In this document: positions 39,737 to 48,901 of the stretch, piece after piece
Layout of the letters: each line of letters begins with the position of its first letter
Numbering within the stretch: position 1 is the first letter of the stretch
Source of the DNA: an uncultured Fibrobacter sp.
GTDB taxonomy: Bacteria; Fibrobacterota; Fibrobacteria; Fibrobacterales; Fibrobacteraceae
Length of the DNA: 64,000 nt
NCBI RefSeq assembly: GCF_947305105.1
Contig: NZ_CAMZCS010000012.1
Span: 1-64,000, forward strand
Reading direction: 5' to 3'
Notes under the pieces: model-generated
What the model was told of the DNA's origin: nothing
What the model saw: the letters and a program-made list of their open reading frames with translations, nothing else
The model's database searches: none
Position numbers and translations under genes: made by a program

Positions 39737-41128
39737 TTACATTTCTTCGAGTTCTTTGCCCTTTGTCTCCTTGATGAACTTTGCAACAAAGAAGATGCTG
39801 AAAATGGCGAAGAATGAATAAATGGCGTATGTCGGGCCGACACCGATGCCGTCCTTGCCCGTGAGTACCGGGAAACTCCAGGTCACGACGAAGTTCGCAC
39901 CCCACTGGGCGAGACCGCATATAGCGATAGCCACAGCGCGGATACGGTTGTTGAACATTTCGCCGAGCATCACCCACATGACCGGGCCCCAAGACACCGC
40001 GAAGAAGGTGATGTAGAGGTTTGCAGCGATGAGGGCGGTGACGCCTGCTGCGCTCGGGAGGCTTCCGTCGGCATTTGCGCTCATGAAGCAGAGTGTCAGG
40101 GTGCTTAGGGTGATGGCCATGCCCACGCTACCGATAAGCAGGAGCGGCTTGCGGCCAATCTTGTCGATGAGCATAATGGCGGCAATCGTCATGACCAGGT
40201 TGATTCCGCTCGAAATGACGCTCGTAAAGAAGGCGTCGCTTTCGCCGAATCCCACGCTCTGCCAGAGCATTGTGCCGTAGTAGAAAATCACGTTGATGCC
40301 CACGAGCTGCTGCAAGATGGCGAGGCCGAGGCCCGCCCATACAATCGGGGCGATGCGCTTCTTGCCGCCGACGATTTCGAGCAGGTCGGTGAGCTTTGCG
40401 GGCTTTTCGTTCTTGAACGTTTCGTGGATGGATTCAATTTCTTTGTCTACGCCGTCGGAGTCAATCTTGGAGAGGACTTCCTTGGCTTCGTCCAGGCGGC
40501 CCTTTTGCACAAGATAACGGGGGGATTCCGGGAGCCTCCAGGCGGCAATTCCATAAAGCGCTGCCGGGATGATTTCGACCCAGAACATGATTTGCCAAGC
40601 CCTGAAGCCTCCAAAGCACATGTTGTTCGCAGAACCTGCGATGCGCACGATGAGGTAGTTCGAGAGCAGCGCCACGAAAATGCCAATCACGATGGCGAAC
40701 TGCTGCATGGAGCCGAGACGGCCGCGCAGGTGGGCCGGTGCCGTTTCGGCAATATAGATAGGCGCGATGATACTTGCGACACCGATGCCCACGCCACCGA
40801 TGACGCGCCATACGATAAAGTCAGGGATGCCAAACGGGACGCCTGAACCGATGGCGCTCACAAGGAACAGCGCCGAGGCGGCGAGCATGCAGCGCACGCG
40901 ACCGAACGAATCGGCCAGGCGTCCAGCAAAGTAGGCACCGACCGCGGCACCGATCAGCGCAAGCGAAACAGCCCAGGCGAGCTGGTAATCTGTTGCATTG
41001 AAGTGAATTTTGAGGGCACCGTTTGCTCCATTAATCACGGAGGAGTCGAAGCCGAAGAGAAATCCGCCGATAGCCGCGGACAGGGTGATCAACATGATAT
41101 GCCCGAAATTCGATTTTGCGTTAGACAC
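39737..41128 (-). CDS. Sugar porter (MFS), XylE/GalP-like
   Basis: 463 aa with 12 hydrophobic segments. Sugar-porter signatures are clear: GGFLFGFDSSVINGA at the N-terminus, GRLADSFGRVRCM, PIYIAETAPAHLRGRLGSMQQ after helix 4, LPESPRYLV at the central loop, QQLVGINVIFYYG in helix 7 and DKIGRKPLLLIGS. It probably takes up a hexose or pentose by proton symport at the inner membrane, which fits a cellulose degrader. The start is a GTG at 41128 with AGAGAGG 7 nt upstream. A perfect 27-bp palindrome lies about 85 bp upstream (41213-41239). Confidence 0.9.
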   Translation of the reverse strand: MSNAKSNFGHIMLITLSAAIGGFLFGFDSSVINGANGALKIHFNATDYQLAWAVSLALIGAAVGAYFAGRLADSFGRVRCMLAASALFLVSAIGSGVPFGIPDFIVWRVIGGVGIGVASIIAPIYIAETAPAHLRGRLGSMQQFAIVIGIFVALLSNYLIVRIAGSANNMCFGGFRAWQIMFWVEIIPAALYGIAAWRLPESPRYLVQKGRLDEAKEVLSKIDSDGVDKEIESIHETFKNEKPAKLTDLLEIVGGKKRIAPIVWAGLGLAILQQLVGINVIFYYGTMLWQSVGFGESDAFFTSVISSGINLVMTIAAIMLIDKIGRKPLLLIGSVGMAITLSTLTLCFMSANADGSLPSAAGVTALIAANLYITFFAVSWGPVMWVMLGEMFNNRIRAVAIAICGLAQWGANFVVTWSFPVLTGKDGIGVGPTYAIYSFFAIFSIFFVAKFIKETKGKELEEM

Positions 41129-41530
41129 TAGAACCTCTCTGATTTGAATGTTCTAGAAATAAACTATTTGATTCTTGCGCAAAAAACAACAAATGGCGAA
41201 TAAAAAGCCGAAAAACATATTCCAAATTGGAATATGTTTGCTGTTTTTTGGTGCAAATGGCGTACGATTTCCCCTAAAAAGCTTTTTATGGATGGAGCAT
41301 CAAGGCGATTGGAGTGTGTTTCAAATAGGGAGAGAACGCAGTTTTTATATAAAAAAAATTTGCTTCGGGAGCAGTTTTAATTTTTTTATAAGAAAGGAAG
41401 TCATGCAGAATTTGATGTGTATTACAGTGTTTTATTGACGGCAATGCGCAAGAGTGACTTCAGACACACTGCTGAGAGAACAAAGTGCGGTTTATGAACA
41501 TTTTATTGAAATGAATGTATTTTATTCGTT
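41129..41530. other. Divergent intergenic region
   Basis: Lies between the sugar porter and the diguanylate cyclase. Contains the 27-bp palindrome and AT-rich sequence. A frame at 41175-41438 (87 aa) runs through the palindrome, has no recognisable domain and is not called. Confidence 0.5.
41213..41239. promoter_or_regulatory. Perfect 27-bp palindrome, likely operator
   Basis: AAACATATTCCAA-A-TTGGAATATGTTT: 13-bp arms around a single central A. It sits upstream of the leftward sugar porter. The odd-centred symmetry and lack of a T-run exactly after the stem fit a dimeric repressor or activator site better than a terminator, but a hairpin in RNA is also possible. Confidence 0.55.
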
Positions 41531-42667
41531 ATGAGCGTTTTTGTATTTTATACGGAAGTGAGTATCGGATGCGCATGTGTCCTGATGCTTCTCTTGTATA
41601 GTATTAAGCGGCTTCCCACTCCGCAATTGCGATTCACGCTATTCCACAGGTTGGTGCTGTGGCATATTCTTTATTTCTTTAGCGATGCGCTTTGGGCGCT
41701 GGTGAATGATAGCGTCCTTCCGAAAAATACGTTCAGCGTTCTGGCTGTGAATTACTCGAATGCGATTATTGCAGCGATTCTGTTCTATAGTTGCTTCATT
41801 TATGCAGAAATGAGTACGCGTCCTGAGATGACTCGCGTACAAATTCGCCATCTCCAGTCAAGGTTGCGGATTCCGATTTACGTGGAAATTGTGTTGTTGC
41901 TCGTCGCATTTTTAGTTGCTCCGGATTTTTGGCTCGATGAAAATCTAGAACCATGCGACCTTTATTACTTTATCTTGTCGTTCTTGCCGTTTGTCTACAT
42001 CATGACGGTGACGGTCCGCTGCATTGTCCGTGGGCTTAAACCGCAGAATCGGCAGAACCTAAAGACATACCTGGTTATAGCGAGCTACACTCCGGGTTGC
42101 ATTGTCGCAGCCGGGTTACAGATATTCTTATCGCTGACGACGCCGGTATTCTGCTTCTGGTGTACCATGATAATCTTGTTTGTCTATCTGAATTCGCAGA
42201 ACCAACTGATTTCGACGGATCCCCTGACTTCGCTCAACAACCGTAACCAATTGCAGCGGTATCTGCTCTTGCAGCGGGAGGCGAAAACCTCCTTTGTGAT
42301 TATGGTGGATGTGGACCATTTCAAGCAAATTAACGATACGTACGGGCACATGGAAGGCGACCGGGCGCTAGTGCTTGTTTCGCGGGCGCTCAAGAAAGCG
42401 TGTGGGCGGTTGAGAATGTCTATTTTCCTGTGCCGTTATGGCGGCGATGAGTTTTTAATGATTGCGCAGACGAAAACTCCCAAAGAGGTGCTCAAGGTGG
42501 TCCGGGGATGCCTGCAAGAAGAAATCGAGAATCGGAAAAGTTCGCTGACCTATACAATCGAGGTGAGCATGGGCTATGCCAACTGGGATGGCCGTGCTGC
42601 AACCTTTAGGGATAGCATTGTCGCTGCCGACCAGAAAATGTACGAAGACAAACGTTCGAGCGTTTAG
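41531..42667 (+). CDS. Membrane-bound diguanylate cyclase (GGDEF)
   Basis: 378 aa. Six to seven hydrophobic helices (about 1-215) form a membrane sensor; a GGDEF domain (about 220-378) follows with DPLTSLNNRNQL, MVDVDHFKQINDTYGHMEGD and the intact active site RYGGDEF. It makes cyclic di-GMP from two GTP. The RxxD inhibitory site usually found five residues before GGDEF is absent, so feedback inhibition by product may be lacking. The ligand sensed is unknown. It converges with the MFS gene, 25 nt apart. Confidence 0.9.
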   Translation: MSVFVFYTEVSIGCACVLMLLLYSIKRLPTPQLRFTLFHRLVLWHILYFFSDALWALVNDSVLPKNTFSVLAVNYSNAIIAAILFYSCFIYAEMSTRPEMTRVQIRHLQSRLRIPIYVEIVLLLVAFLVAPDFWLDENLEPCDLYYFILSFLPFVYIMTVTVRCIVRGLKPQNRQNLKTYLVIASYTPGCIVAAGLQIFLSLTTPVFCFWCTMIILFVYLNSQNQLISTDPLTSLNNRNQLQRYLLLQREAKTSFVIMVDVDHFKQINDTYGHMEGDRALVLVSRALKKACGRLRMSIFLCRYGGDEFLMIAQTKTPKEVLKVVRGCLQEEIENRKSSLTYTIEVSMGYANWDGRAATFRDSIVAADQKMYEDKRSSV

Positions 42668-42692
42668 GCTCCAGCCCCTAGCCTCTAAAACC

Positions 42693-43892
42693 CTATCCCT
42701 CTAATTTATTTCTCAGATAGTGCCTTGCGGTCCACGTGAAGTACAGAATGTCTGCAATGACGAGCGCGATGGCGCAAGCCAAGAATACGGGCTGGTGCAT
42801 GCCGAAATGCCCTGCCATGGAACCTCCCGCTAAAATACCGGCACCGATACCGATATCCCAGCCGCTCAAATAGGTGCTGTTCGCTGTACCGCGCTGGTCG
42901 TGGCGGGCGAGGTTCACGCACATGGTCTGGTAACCTGGGAAGATAAGTCCAAGGCTTGTGCCGATAAGGAATGCCGCAACAAAGAAGGTTACGGGTGAGT
43001 GGCAGAATGCGAGCAGGACGTAAGCGACGATGTTCAAGGTCATTCCGGTGCCGACCAAATGGATCAGGTAGCCTTTGTCGATGAGCCTACCGGTCATGAT
43101 GCGGTTGAGAATCAGTCCTGCGGCAATCAGTGCATAGAACCAGCCGGAACCCCCGATGCCGAGTTCCTTGGCGTAAAGCGCAATGTAGTTCGTGACGGGA
43201 CCATAGGCGAATCCAACGAAGATGAAGTTGATGAACTGCGGAACGGCACGGGTGAGGAAGAATCGGTCAAGCGAAAGCGGTGGATGTGGCTTTTTCTCCT
43301 TGGGGGCAATTTTCAATGTCTGCACCAGAATGAGTCCGATGATACACAGGGCAAGCGAAATCACGAATACGATGGTGTCGCCGAAGGCTTCGTACAGGAA
43401 CATGCCTGTCATGGGGCCTGTCGCAAACGCGAGGTTCACGCTGATGCCGAAGTAACCGATGCCTTCGCCACGGCGGCTTGCGGGTAGCGAGTCAATGGCG
43501 ACCGTGTTACTTGCCGTGGTGGAAATCCCGAAGAAGAGCCCGTGCGCGAAACGTACTGCGGCAAGGATAGCGATGATGCTTACGGCCTTGTACCCGACAA
43601 AGCATGCGGTAAAAGCGAAGAACGTCCAGAAGTAAAGCGGCTTGCGGCTGAGCGTGTCGACTAGGAATCCGGCGAAGGGCCTGCAAGCAAGTGCGCCGAT
43701 GGTGTAGAGCGAGATGACGATGCCTGCTGTTGCGTTGTCTGTTTGGAATTTTTCGATGATGTAGAGCGGGAGGATCGGCAACAGCTGGTAAAAACTGAAG
43801 AACAGTAAAAAATTCGCGGCAGCGACCTTTACGAAAGTCGCTGTCCAAAGTCTCGGAAGTTGCGCTTTGTCAGAAATTATCGAATTATCCAT
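42693..43892 (-). CDS. Major facilitator superfamily transporter
   Basis: 399 aa, 12 hydrophobic segments. Motif A-like GFLVDTLSRKPLYFWT in the first loop and GRLIDKGYLIHLVGTG in the second half; RFAHGLFFGISTTASNTVAIDSL and PASRRGEGIGYFG after helix 4 resemble drug or arabinose-efflux-type MFS proteins. Substrate unknown. AGGTG sits close upstream of two adjacent ATGs (43895 and 43892); the second gives better spacing. Confidence 0.85.
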   Translation of the reverse strand: MDNSIISDKAQLPRLWTATFVKVAAANFLLFFSFYQLLPILPLYIIEKFQTDNATAGIVISLYTIGALACRPFAGFLVDTLSRKPLYFWTFFAFTACFVGYKAVSIIAILAAVRFAHGLFFGISTTASNTVAIDSLPASRRGEGIGYFGISVNLAFATGPMTGMFLYEAFGDTIVFVISLALCIIGLILVQTLKIAPKEKKPHPPLSLDRFFLTRAVPQFINFIFVGFAYGPVTNYIALYAKELGIGGSGWFYALIAAGLILNRIMTGRLIDKGYLIHLVGTGMTLNIVAYVLLAFCHSPVTFFVAAFLIGTSLGLIFPGYQTMCVNLARHDQRGTANSTYLSGWDIGIGAGILAGGSMAGHFGMHQPVFLACAIALVIADILYFTWTARHYLRNKLEG

Positions 43893-44037
43893 CATACACC
43901 TAAAATTGATAAACAAAATTTAACAATTATTAAGGCCCGATGTATAGCGCAGGCTTCATAATAAATGGCAAATCGCTCTAATCACGTATTTTCGACATTT
44001 GTATCGTTGGTGAGGAAAAATTTTTATATTACATTTC

Positions 44038-46812
44038 ATGAGATTTTTCCCGAAAAGTTTCCTCCTTTTTTCTGCTGCTTTTTTGATGGCATCGTGTTTT
44101 TTCGATGAGAATTCTGGCGGATTATCTCCTAGTTCTGATGTAATATTGGAAAACGATCAAATTCCTGGTATGGTTCATGTCCGTGCCAGTGGTAAGGGCA
44201 TTTTTTTAGGGACAAATGAACCTACTGCAAAAGTAGATGAACGCCCACAGACTCGTGTCGAATTTACTTATGATTATTCCATTTCTCGCCATGAAGTTAT
44301 TTGTGCCGATTTTAACGGTGTAATGAAGGATGTTTCTGGATTGCAGTTGGAATGTGCTCAGGATTCCTTGCCCGTTTCGAATGTGACGTTCTTTGATGCC
44401 GTTCTTTATGCGAATGCTCTAAGTAGAAAGATGGGGCTAGATTCTGCTTATGCTTATACGGCGGTAGAATTGGATGCCGGAAAACATTGCATGGATTTGA
44501 AGGACTTTGCATTTATGCCCGCAGCGGGCGGCTTTCGGTTGCCGACAGAGGCAGAATGGGTCTTTGCTGCGGAACAGGCCTGGAATCCTGACCTTGGTTG
44601 GAATTTTGTGAATTCGGGCCTAGCGCCTCACAAGGTATGTACATCCGGTGAAAATACGCAGTACCTTTGCGACATGGCGGGGAACATGCTGGAGTGGGTA
44701 AATGATGTCCGTGCTTTGTATAACGGTGATTCCTTGAAGAATTTTGTTGGAGGTGTATTCAATAGCAATTCTGCTGCGGGAATTGTCAAGGGCGGGAGTT
44801 TCCGTAAAGCCCCTAACGAAATGCACTTGTACAAAAGAGGGGATGATTATCCGATTTTTTATTCAAGTAGGGCAGATTATGTTGGCTTCCGCCTAGTGTA
44901 TGGTGCGATTCCTAACGCAGTGTATCTTTCTGAAGGTGGTAATGTTTCGCTGACTCCGATAGTCGCCTTGGTTAATGACGCCGAGATAAGGAATCTGACG
45001 GAATCCTATAAAGTCAAGTTGGCCTTTAGAAACGAGGAAACGGGTAACCTTGTCTATATAAGTTATGCTTCGAAAGAGGCCAAGGTGGTTGAAATTCAAG
45101 ATACCATTGATGTTTACCATCCAGAAATTTCTCCCGACGGGCATCGAGTCGCATTCTGTACGGCTGCAGAAGGCGAGGCTGGTCCATCGTCTGTTTACGT
45201 TCGTGATTTGGATGATCTTGGGAACAACTTGGTTAAGTTGGATGTGCCGGGAGGTGCTGCTATCCCCAGGTGGAGAGTGAAGCCAAATGGAGACACGGTC
45301 ATTGTCTATGTGACATCGCCCTATAATAACGATGGCGACCAGTTCTTGCAGGAAAGTACTTGGGAGGTCCCGTTTGTCAATCGTAAATTTGGAACCCCTA
45401 GAAAACTTTTTGATGGGGCGTATCATGGAGGTGTTTCAGATGACGACCAATTGGCTGTTTCGGGCTCGCCGAGACTCCGTGCTCGTGAAGCGACTTTCAA
45501 TGGAACATTTATTGTAGAGAATCATGATATTTGGTATAACAGAGAACAGGCGTGCAATGTATCTTTGTCGAAGGATGGAACCAAACGGACGTTGTTCTTG
45601 GATTTTGGCGGAAGCGTTGGCCGGAGCTTTGTTGGAACCGATTATAAGGTACACGAAGAACTGTTGATTGTTGATAGCACGGGCAATCTAATCCAAGCTG
45701 TTCCGACCCTTGCAGGATTCCGTTTTGATCATAGCGAATGGGCCGGTGGCATATTGAAGGATTCTGCCAGCAACCTGGTTGTCGTTTCGCTGACCAATAT
45801 CAGCGAGGCCCATGAATACATTGCGTTAGTGGACTTGAAGGACAATAGCGTCCATCCCCTTGTTCAGGGGGGCGACCTTTGGCATCCGTGTCTGTGGGTG
45901 CGCCAAGAAAACGCCAGCCATCCGAAGCCGGTTGTTGACAAGGACAGTGCCGGAGCCTATTTCGAGTACGATGCGTCGAATCCGCTGATATTCTCTTCGG
46001 TAGAATTGGCGATGCACATGAAGTCGTTTTGGAAGTACTGTGATAAAGTCGAGGCTGTTGCGTTTGGAAGTTCCATGATTTTGAATGCCGTTATTGAAAC
46101 GACTACGGAATCCTTCTTCCTTATGAACATGGGAACGTCATTAAGCGATGTTCATCTTGCGGAATATTTGCTGAAAAACTATTTCTTGCCGTACGCCCCT
46201 AACCTTAAGGTTGTTGTTTTGGAACTCACGCCAGGCTTGCTTTTCAGATTTTTTGAAGAAAGTGCTGGCTGGCTAATTAACCACTCGCCGGGACTCATGT
46301 ACGATTTGAATCATTTGTCCAAAGAAACAAAGCAGGAAATTGCCGATTTCAGTTTGGATCAGGAATATCCAAAAGATTTGTTTGCTCAGCAATATCTCCC
46401 AAATACGTTCCTGTTGCCGCCAGCGGGTTGGTTAGCGCCCAATATATCCGTGAACGTGTCGGAGATGCATGCTGATATGCAGAATGTCCAAAGCAGTTTG
46501 GATGCTATCAAATCTATAAAACGGATGGCTGATTCTTGTGGCCTTGCCCTTGTTGCTGCGATAACTCCGCGTAACCCGGCATACCGCGAAACGGAGGCCT
46601 TTGATATTTTTGGGCCTAAATGGGATGTTGCCCATGAATTGATACAGGCTGTTGCCGATATGGGAATTCTGATTTTTGACGAGAACAAAGATGGCTTACA
46701 TGATTACACAGAAGAAATGGCCGCCAACGAGTATCATGTGAGTTACCTTGGAGCAGCGCAGTTCACTGAACGGCTGGATTCCCTGCTGAAGACCTTGCCG
46801 ATCCCCCGCTAG
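44038..46812 (+). CDS. Large lipoprotein: FGE-sulfatase-like domain plus TolB-like propeller and C-terminal domain
   Basis: 924 aa. Signal peptide with lipobox (LMASC). Residues about 45-300 are a formylglycine-generating-enzyme (sulfatase-modifying factor) type domain: VSNVTFFDAVLYANALS, GGFRLPTEAEWVFAAEQ, CDMAGNMLEWVNDV, IVKGGSFRKAP, YVGFRLVYG. A beta-propeller-like part follows (about 300-620, HPEISPDGHRVAFC). The C-terminal 300 residues include VEAVAFGSSMILNAV and may be SGNH-hydrolase-like. The overall layout recalls a paralogous lipoprotein family described from Fibrobacter succinogenes. Whether the first domain is a true enzyme or a binding module is unknown. TATATT ends 7 nt before the ATG with no SD. 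Confidence 0.7.
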   Translation: MRFFPKSFLLFSAAFLMASCFFDENSGGLSPSSDVILENDQIPGMVHVRASGKGIFLGTNEPTAKVDERPQTRVEFTYDYSISRHEVICADFNGVMKDVSGLQLECAQDSLPVSNVTFFDAVLYANALSRKMGLDSAYAYTAVELDAGKHCMDLKDFAFMPAAGGFRLPTEAEWVFAAEQAWNPDLGWNFVNSGLAPHKVCTSGENTQYLCDMAGNMLEWVNDVRALYNGDSLKNFVGGVFNSNSAAGIVKGGSFRKAPNEMHLYKRGDDYPIFYSSRADYVGFRLVYGAIPNAVYLSEGGNVSLTPIVALVNDAEIRNLTESYKVKLAFRNEETGNLVYISYASKEAKVVEIQDTIDVYHPEISPDGHRVAFCTAAEGEAGPSSVYVRDLDDLGNNLVKLDVPGGAAIPRWRVKPNGDTVIVYVTSPYNNDGDQFLQESTWEVPFVNRKFGTPRKLFDGAYHGGVSDDDQLAVSGSPRLRAREATFNGTFIVENHDIWYNREQACNVSLSKDGTKRTLFLDFGGSVGRSFVGTDYKVHEELLIVDSTGNLIQAVPTLAGFRFDHSEWAGGILKDSASNLVVVSLTNISEAHEYIALVDLKDNSVHPLVQGGDLWHPCLWVRQENASHPKPVVDKDSAGAYFEYDASNPLIFSSVELAMHMKSFWKYCDKVEAVAFGSSMILNAVIETTTESFFLMNMGTSLSDVHLAEYLLKNYFLPYAPNLKVVVLELTPGLLFRFFEESAGWLINHSPGLMYDLNHLSKETKQEIADFSLDQEYPKDLFAQQYLPNTFLLPPAGWLAPNISVNVSEMHADMQNVQSSLDAIKSIKRMADSCGLALVAAITPRNPAYRETEAFDIFGPKWDVAHELIQAVADMGILIFDENKDGLHDYTEEMAANEYHVSYLGAAQFTERLDSLLKTLPIPR

Positions 46813-46844
46813 ACAATAACTACCTACCGTCTACTGTCTACTGT

Positions 46845-48005
46845 CTACTTTTTCTCCAGCATCACGATGGTTTCGAGGTGCGGGGTTCCTGGGAACAGGT
46901 CGAGCGGCTGCACTTCGCGCACGCGGTAGCCGTAGCGTTCCCATTCCTTGAGCGAGGCGGGAATCTCGTCGGTGCCGCAGAACACGTGGGCCACGCGGAC
47001 GGGTTTGCGCATGGCGAGCGCATGAATCACGCCGGGTTCGCAGCCCTTGCGCGGCGGGTCCAGCAGGATTTTTTCCGGTTCGTTCGGGATGGGGCGCGGG
47101 AGCCTGGTTTGGACAAAGTCCTCGTCGATCTTGCCTGCGACAAAGCGGTAGTTTTTCTTGAGGTACTTGGCCGACGCCTTCGCGCTTTCGATGGAGAGGC
47201 CTTCCCATTCCACGCCGAGTACGGACTTGGCCGCTTCGCCGAGTGCAAAACTGAAGAGGCCGTAACCGCAGTACAAATCCAGGAAATGGTCTTCCTTGGT
47301 GAGCGAAAGCATGCGGCTTGCCGCCTTGATGAGGTTGTGGATCTGGCTCTCGTTAATCTGGCTGAATCCCGTGACGGGGTACTTGAGGCTGAATTTCCCG
47401 AGGTTGAGGCTCAGTTCGCGCGGGCCGTAGAGCTGTTTGAAGTTGAGACCGTCTGCCGGGCGCTTCGCTTCCAGGTAGTACGCGGATTCGGTGGTGTCCA
47501 CGTAGGCATGCGCCGCCGTCACGTGGAAGGGGGAATCCTTCAGCGCGTCCGAAATCAACTTGAGCTTGCGCACGATGCTCGCGTCAATCTTCTTGATGTT
47601 GAAAATGACGATGCGGTACTTGTACGTGCCGCGGATGATAATCCAGTTGAGCGCGTAGGCGAGCGGCTTGTACGCAGGCGAAATCAATTTTTCAAAAAGG
47701 AAATCGTAAATCTTGTTGTGCTCTTCGGGTTCGAGCATCGATTCCTGGCGGTCGAACTGGAGGTTGCCCGGCTCCATGAACACGCGGCGCTTGCTCGTGG
47801 TGCGGTACCCGCGGGAGAGCGGGCTTGCGATTACTTTCTGCGGGTTGCCCGCGAGGCGGTTCACGTCCCAGAATTCCTGGATGGCGAGGTCTTTGACGTG
47901 GAGCTCGTCCTTGTAGTCGAGCATGGCGAGCGATTCGCCGTGGGCGGAATCGGCTTCGCGGGTGTAGTTCGGAATCTGGTGTGCGATGGCTTGTTCGAAG
48001 AGCAT
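46845..48005 (-). CDS. RNA m5U methyltransferase (TrmA/RlmD family)
   Basis: 386 aa. SAM-binding motif I FLDLYCGYGLFSFALGEAA, motif IV LLDPPRKGCEPGVI, and VFCGTDEIPASL with the catalytic Cys (usually SCNP) place it in the TrmA/RumA uridine-C5 methyltransferase family, although the Cys motif is unusual. No N-terminal TRAM domain or 4Fe-4S cysteine cluster is evident. QINESQ is the substrate-loop motif normally read as FxQxN. Probable target is 23S rRNA or tRNA uridine. ATG 48005 is chosen because the open frame upstream overlaps the tRNA-Gly gene. The SD is weak. Confidence 0.75.
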   Translation of the reverse strand: MLFEQAIAHQIPNYTREADSAHGESLAMLDYKDELHVKDLAIQEFWDVNRLAGNPQKVIASPLSRGYRTTSKRRVFMEPGNLQFDRQESMLEPEEHNKIYDFLFEKLISPAYKPLAYALNWIIIRGTYKYRIVIFNIKKIDASIVRKLKLISDALKDSPFHVTAAHAYVDTTESAYYLEAKRPADGLNFKQLYGPRELSLNLGKFSLKYPVTGFSQINESQIHNLIKAASRMLSLTKEDHFLDLYCGYGLFSFALGEAAKSVLGVEWEGLSIESAKASAKYLKKNYRFVAGKIDEDFVQTRLPRPIPNEPEKILLDPPRKGCEPGVIHALAMRKPVRVAHVFCGTDEIPASLKEWERYGYRVREVQPLDLFPGTPHLETIVMLEKK

Positions 48006-48062
48006 AGCCCCAAATTTAGAAATTTCGGCACAAAAAAGGACCCCCCGAATGGGAGGTCCAAG

Positions 48063-48134
48063 AGCGGCGGACCGGGATCGAACCGGCAACCATTAGCTTG
48101 GAAGGCTAAGGCTCTACCATTGAGCTACCGCCGC
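48063..48134 (-). tRNA. tRNA-Gly (UCC)
   Basis: Acceptor GCGGCGG pairs with CCGCCGC, discriminator U. Anticodon loop CUUCCAA gives UCC. T-arm with UUCGAUC. No encoded CCA. Confidence 0.95.
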
Positions 48135-48145
48135 GAGCATGACCA

Positions 48146-48151
48146 ATTATA
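48146..48151 (-). promoter_or_regulatory. -10 box of tRNA-Gly
   Basis: TATAAT on the minus strand, 11 nt before the 5' end of the mature tRNA. A weak -35 (TTTAAA) lies 16 nt further up. Confidence 0.6.
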
Positions 48152-48191
48152 CAAAAATATGCCCGATTTTAAAGGGGTGCCTTGAAAGCTA

Positions 48192-48220
48192 TTGGAGTTT
48201 TTTCGAAAAAATGCTATCTT
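48192..48220 (+). promoter_or_regulatory. Promoter of infC-rpmI-rplT
   Basis: TTGGAG (48192-48197), 17-nt spacer, TATCTT (48215-48220). Leaves a leader of about 30 nt with a GAGGT Shine-Dalgarno. Confidence 0.65.
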
Positions 48221-48257
48221 TTGGCCCACGTTAATCATTTTTCAGAGGTAGCTCAAC

Positions 48258-48884
48258 TTGGCGATACAAAACCCCCGCGACCGCCGCATGCCGAACAGGC
48301 AGAGTGACGGGACCCGTATCAACGAAGATATCCGTATTTCCCCGATCCGTCTCGTGAAGGAAGACGGCGAAGCTGTCATCATGGAGACCAGCAAGGCTCT
48401 GCAGATGGCGAAAGACGCCGGACTGGACCTGGTGGAAGTCTCTCCCAACGCCAAGCCTCCTGTATGCCGTATCATCAACTACGGCAAGTACAAGTTCGAG
48501 CAGCTGAAGAAGGCCAAGGCCGCCAAGGCCAAGCAGCACGTGGTGAAGCTCAAAGAAATCAAGATGCACCCGAAGACTGCGACCAACGACTACCAGTACC
48601 GCATCAAGCAGGCCGGGGAGTTCCTGCAAGATGGCATGAAGGTCAAGCTTATTATGCAGTTCCGTGGGCGCGAGATGGCGCACATGGACTACGGCAAGCG
48701 CCTCATGGAACAGGCCAAGATCGACCTCGCTCCGTATGGCGATTTGGAAATGGATTCGCGGGTGGAAGGCAACACGATGCTTTCTATCTACGGTCCGAAA
48801 CGCGGTGCAGGTGCTGCTAAAAAGCAGGACCAGGCACCAAAGCCCGTAACCGAGCCAAAGGCAGCAGGTGAGGCTTCAACTTAA
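48258..48884 (+). CDS. infC: Translation initiation factor IF-3
   Basis: 208 aa. IF3-N (RINEDIRISPIRLVKEDGE, GLDLVEVSPNAKPPVCRI, YGKYKFEQ) and IF3-C (KEIKMHPKTATNDYQYRI, QFRGREMAH) are complete; a Lys/Ala/Pro-rich tail extends beyond the usual end by about 25 residues. IF-3 binds the 30S subunit and checks start-codon pairing. The start is read as TTG at 48258, 8 nt after GAGGT; ATG 48288 lacks a good SD. A non-AUG start is common for infC and underlies autoregulation in other bacteria. First gene of the infC-rpmI-rplT operon. Confidence 0.93.
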   Translation: MAIQNPRDRRMPNRQSDGTRINEDIRISPIRLVKEDGEAVIMETSKALQMAKDAGLDLVEVSPNAKPPVCRIINYGKYKFEQLKKAKAAKAKQHVVKLKEIKMHPKTATNDYQYRIKQAGEFLQDGMKVKLIMQFRGREMAHMDYGKRLMEQAKIDLAPYGDLEMDSRVEGNTMLSIYGPKRGAGAAKKQDQAPKPVTEPKAAGEAST

Positions 48885-48901
48885 TAACCGAAGAGGTAAA
48901 A

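Noticed and set aside
41175-41438. 87-aa frame in the porter/cyclase intergenic region
   Set aside because: Runs through the perfect palindrome; no SD and no domain.
46878-48185. 435-aa rightward frame opposite the RNA methyltransferase and tRNA-Gly
   Set aside because: Antisense to a motif-bearing gene and to a tRNA.
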